The translations under genes and the position numbers were made by a program. Positions 34,012 through 36,937 of a DNA stretch of 36,937 nucleotides are shown here, one piece after another. Source of the DNA: Acidobacteriota bacterium (GTDB taxonomy: Bacteria; Acidobacteriota; Polarisedimenticolia; Gp22-AA2); NCBI GenBank assembly GCA_003223145.1, contig QHXY01000064.1, forward strand, positions 1-36,937. Reading direction: 5' to 3'. Numbering within the stretch: the first letter of the stretch is position 1; each line of letters starts with the position of its first letter. The notes beneath the pieces were generated by a model. It was not told where the DNA came from. It worked only from the letters and a program-made list of their open reading frames with translations, and searched no databases.

Positions 34012-34448
34012 GGGTGACGCGCCCTTCCTTTTGTTTTGGGGGGAGAACACTCAATGCCGAGGACTGTCAGCAGGCCCGCTGACGGCTCGTGCAATTCACC
34101 GACTCCCCAACTTGTACGCGAAGTATACGGCGAGCGCGCCTCCTGTCAACATGTGTCGTGATTCGGTCGGTGGTTCAACCCGGCCCGATGAAGGCCCGTC
34201 AAATCCACTGACTGACCCAGGATCACCGGCCTGCGAGCCCGCCGCCCGGCGCGTCCAGACGGGGTTTCCGCCCGGTTCTCCGCCTGCGCCACCTCGATAT
34301 CCGAAGGCTCTGCACGCCCTGAGATCGATTCGATCCGGGCGTGGTACGCGTTTCGAGTCGTGAAATCAAGGCGGCAGGTGCGGCCGGCGGGTGGTCTCGG
34401 GCGGTCCCGGCGTTCTCCACGATACCGATTTGTAATGACTCTGCCTTC
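34012..34448. other. Intergenic region with one promoter
   Basis: This 437-nt gap contains the sigma-70 promoter candidate for the methyltransferase operon and its leader. To the right of it, up to the stop of the TPR protein gene at 34449, I see no gene, repeat or clear terminator; the sequence is GC-rich and unremarkable. Confidence 0.5.
34122..34149 (-). promoter_or_regulatory. Near-consensus sigma-70 promoter of the methyltransferase-ligase-GNAT operon
   Basis: On the minus strand: TTGACA (34144-34149), 16-nt spacer, TATACT (34122-34127). The -35 box is perfect and the -10 differs by one base. Transcription would start near 34115, about 105 nt before the methyltransferase ATG. Confidence 0.6.
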
Positions 34449-36405
34449 TCAGCGTGCCACGAGCTGATCGAATCCCGGTGTCCCGCGGTAGCCGTCGAAG
34501 TCGTTCACCTTCCGGATCCACTCGCGCGTCGTCGGGTCCCTCTCAAGCGAACGCCTGAGGAGCGCCAGGGCCTCGTCCTTCCGGCCGGCCCTCGCCTCGA
34601 CCCGCGCGAGGCAGAAGTCGAACCAGGGCAGGTCGGGGAACACCCGGCGCGCCTCCTCGGCGGCACGGCGGGCCTCCGCCAGGTCGCCGGAGTGGATGAG
34701 CGACACGACAAACGGGGATCGGACGTCGGGATCCTCGGGGCGGATGCGCACCAGGTTCCTCAGCTCGGCCGCCGCATCGGAGTACTTCGATTGCTGGAAG
34801 AGCGATTCGGCGAGGGTCTGGCGCGCTGGAACGGAATCGGGGGACAGGCGCAGCGTCTCCCGTGTCAGCGGCTCGGCCTCCGCCGCCCTGCCGAGCTGGA
34901 TGAGAATCCTCGCCGCATCGATCCGCGGCTCGACGAGTCCGGGGTTGAGGACCACCGCGGTGTGCAGGTGGCTCAGGGCCTCCTCGAGCTGGTTCTTCGT
35001 GGGGGTGCCTTGGGTGAGCGCGACCGCGATCTCGTTGTGCCGGCCTGCGCTCGCGTCGTTGATCGCCTGTGCCTGCTCGAAGGACGCGATGGCGGACGCC
35101 TTGTCCCCCCGGTCCAGCAGCGCTTCACCCGAACCGATGTAGGCCATCGCAAAATGCGGGAACCTGCGCGTGAAGGCGGTCAGCAATGAAATGTCGTCGC
35201 GCCAGATCCTCGATTCGATCGCCGAACCGGCCGCCAGGAGGATCAGCAGGGGTGCCGCCACCCACACCCATCTGCGCGGCGCAGGGGTTGCGTCGTTCTG
35301 CGCCGCCGCCGCGCCCGGCGGCATTCTGCCCAGCGTCTCCGCGAAGGCGAGGCACAGGCCAATGAACGGGAGATAGAGAAAGTTCAGGGCGTACAGCGAC
35401 CCGATCGGCACCAGAAGGTTCGAGGCTGCGAAGAAACTGCCGAGGGAGAGCCCGAGGGGCTGGCACAGCCGGTCCCTCCGCACCCAGAGGATCAGGATGA
35501 GAGCGCCCCACAGCAGGAGGACCAGGCAGGTGACGACCGCGCCGGCGCCGAGCGCCGGCGGGGGCGCACTCAGCGCGTAATCGGCGTGGTCGGCAAAGCG
35601 GACCGGGAAGATGATGTACATCAGGTAACGGCCGCCGAGAGCGAGCGCGGCGTAGAACCGACCGGGAAGAGGCAGGTGGGCGAGCGGATTCGTCATCGGA
35701 TTCACCCGGGTGCGATCCATCTCCACGCCGATGCCGAGACCGGTCCACGTCCTGAGACCCAGGTAGACCAGAAGCGCTACCGCCGCGGCGGTGAGCGATG
35801 CCCAGCGAGCCGAGGGACCGGCGACGGGCTCAGCCCGGCTTCCGGTGGCCTCGGCGTCCCGACCCGGGGCCATGCGTCGCGTTCCCAGGACCGGAACCGC
35901 AAGAAATGCGGCCGCCGATTCCTTGCTCAGAAGGGCACACAGGAACAGAACGCCGACCAGCGCCGCGCGCTGGAAGTCTTGCAAGGCGCTGTGGTGTGCC
36001 CCAGACCGGGTTGCGGCGAGCCAAGCCAGCCATGCGAGCAGGACGAAGAATGAAGCGAGCAGGTCCACTCGCGCCGCAACGGACGACACCGGCCAGGAGC
36101 ATGACGGCGTTGGCGGTGTGCAGCAGAACGTTGACCAGATGGAACCAGCCCGGCCCCCAACCCAGGATCCGTCCGTTGAGGGCGAAGGACGCGATGACCA
36201 GAGGCCGGTAATAGCCCACGAACGCGGTGCCGTACCAGAACTCGTGATGGAAAGCGCGGAGCGGACTCCAGGGTTCCTTGAGGAACGCGTTTTGGACGAT
36301 CAGCGGCTTGTCGTCGAAAACGTAATCAAAGCGGAGCGTCTGCAGATAGAGTGCGGCGGCCACCAGGGCGACGAAGGCGTAAGGCAGCCAGCGGTTTTCG
36401 CGCAT
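34449..36405 (-). pseudogene. Multi-TM, TPR-containing membrane protein (TMTC-like), internally broken
   Basis: The first frame starts at 36405 (MRENRWLPYAFVALVAAALY) and gives TM1, then FDYVFDDKPLIVQN, FHHEFWYG, YYRPLVIASF and HLVNVLLHTANAVMLLAG. Near 36088-36095 the frame changes to VSSVAARVDLLASFFVLLAWLAW, which continues to 34449 with about eight more TM segments and a C-terminal TPR domain of about 240 residues (AIASFEQAQAIN, HLHTAVVLNPGLVEPR, LRRSLERDPTTREW). In this family the part between these points reads about LLFALHPVHTEAV, so about 25-30 codons are missing with the frame change. DD in YVFDDKPL matches the acidic pair used by GT-C type glycosyltransferases, hinting at a lipid-linked sugar transfer role. 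Genuine mutation or assembly loss is unresolved. Confidence 0.78.
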
Positions 36406-36509
36406 CGGCTTCTACACTAACACGGCCGATCGCGCGCTCTCAAGACGGCGACGAGCAGACCCGGGTCGCTGACGAATGATAGAATTTCCCCAGCCTTGGA
36501 TTTTTCGTA

Positions 36510-36537
36510 TTGACGGTCGGAGAAATGGCTGTAAAAT
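36510..36537 (+). promoter_or_regulatory. Candidate sigma-70 promoter for the second export gene
   Basis: TTGACG (36510-36515), 16-nt spacer, TAAAAT (36532-36537). It would start transcription near 36544, inside the earliest possible reading of the next gene, and so argues for the later start at 36606. Confidence 0.42.
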
Positions 36538-36605
36538 TGAAGCGAAACCGTTTCTCGCCCATGCCTGTCGACGCTCAGGCAGCGGCTCGAGCGGAGCCGC
36601 CTTAC

Positions 36606-36937
36606 ATGATTGCAGCAGAGAAATTTTCGTTCCAGGTGTTCGGGACGTGTCTGGTCGGAATGGCGCTCATGGCGCCAGCGACGGCCTATGCCTTGTCTCC
36701 CGATCAGGACCGGGGTGGGGCACCACAGGAGAGCCCGCAGGACGTTTCGGGTAAGCCGATTGCCGGCGTGGCCAAACAGATTTTCCCCGCGGATACGCAG
36801 TACCGCATCGGCATCGAGGACGTGCTTCTCATCTCGGTTTGGCGGGATGCCGATCTGACCCGTGAAGTTCCCGTGCGGCCGGATGGGAAAATCTCGCTCC
36901 CGTTGATTCAGGACATTGCCGCCGCCGGCAAGACACC
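36606..36937 (+). CDS. Second polysaccharide export (OPX) protein, truncated by the window end
   Basis: 110 residues are visible, and the gene runs off the right edge. The start at 36606 has GGAG 9 nt upstream and gives a signal peptide: MIAAEKFSFQVFGTCLVGMA to ATAYA, about 27 residues. In-frame ATGs at 36525 and 36561 would add 27 or 15 residues in front of it. A Gln/Asp/Pro-rich linker is followed by the Poly_export domain: YRIGIEDVLLISVWRDADLTREVPVRPDGKISLPLI. This is a second OPX protein, besides the one at 10815-11555, and it is read away from the broken TPR gene. It probably opens another transport or glycan gene set to the right. Confidence 0.85.
   Translation, partial: MIAAEKFSFQVFGTCLVGMALMAPATAYALSPDQDRGGAPQESPQDVSGKPIAGVAKQIFPADTQYRIGIEDVLLISVWRDADLTREVPVRPDGKISLPLIQDIAAAGKT

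Noticed and set aside
1-36937. CRISPR arrays, tRNA or rRNA genes, insertion sequences, prophage
   Set aside because: No regularly spaced repeats, transposase or integrase motifs, or RNA gene signatures were seen on reading both strands.

Overview
This window is from a GC-rich bacterial genome and is almost entirely a cell-surface glycan (exopolysaccharide or capsule) biosynthesis region, continued by accessory modules that would modify, trim or acylate the glycan. The outer-membrane export proteins imply a Gram-negative envelope. A long FG-GAP/ASPIC protein, a TPR membrane protein of the TMTC kind and an alkaline-phosphatase-superfamily protein ending in RALGYIE recall uncultured Acidobacteriota-like soil or sediment bacteria. 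That placement is only an impression: no rRNA or marker gene is present.

Layout. (A) 1-13362, minus strand: a tightly packed operon read right to left. In order it encodes a pseudo-nucleotidyltransferase/beta-helix/phosphoglycosyltransferase fusion, an outer-membrane polysaccharide export (OPX) protein, an ABC-2 ATPase and permease, a PIG-L deacetylase, three GT4 and one GT2 glycosyltransferases, an alkaline-phosphatase-superfamily hydrolase, an O-antigen ligase/polymerase-like protein, and the first codons of a further gene. Most junctions overlap by 4-8 nt. A promoter candidate lies about 370 nt upstream, with a hairpin-bearing leader. (B) 13993-21075: a broken secreted sulfatase, a methyltransferase, an aldo/keto reductase with a GMC oxidoreductase, and a secreted GH39/PslG-like hydrolase. 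(C) 21345-26965, plus strand: two GNAT-type acyltransferases, an acyl carrier protein, an AMP-forming ligase and a PLP decarboxylase. The last three resemble the module usually found with exosortase A, but no exosortase is present here. (D) 26853-29381, minus: a membrane-anchored FG-GAP/ASPIC protein behind an exact-match sigma-54 promoter with two dyads upstream. (E) 29711-34011: an SDR facing a methyltransferase, acyl-CoA ligase and GNAT operon with a near-consensus sigma-70 promoter. (F) 34449-36937: a broken multi-TM/TPR protein and the start of a second OPX protein, probably the first gene of another glycan cluster.

How the genes could work together (inference): the fusion protein loads the first sugar phosphate on the lipid carrier, the glycosyltransferases extend it, PIG-L frees amines, the Wzy/WaaL-like protein polymerises or ligates, and the OPX protein exports. 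Module C would make an unusual acyl group on a carrier protein, which the GNATs could place on a freed amine.

A strong secondary pattern: three genes (sulfatase, AMP ligase, TPR protein) each lose roughly 20-30 conserved codons and change frame at one point. The OPX signal peptide and one convergent gene junction also look damaged. This suggests dropped segments in the assembly, or true micro-deletions; reads should be checked before calling these pseudogenes.
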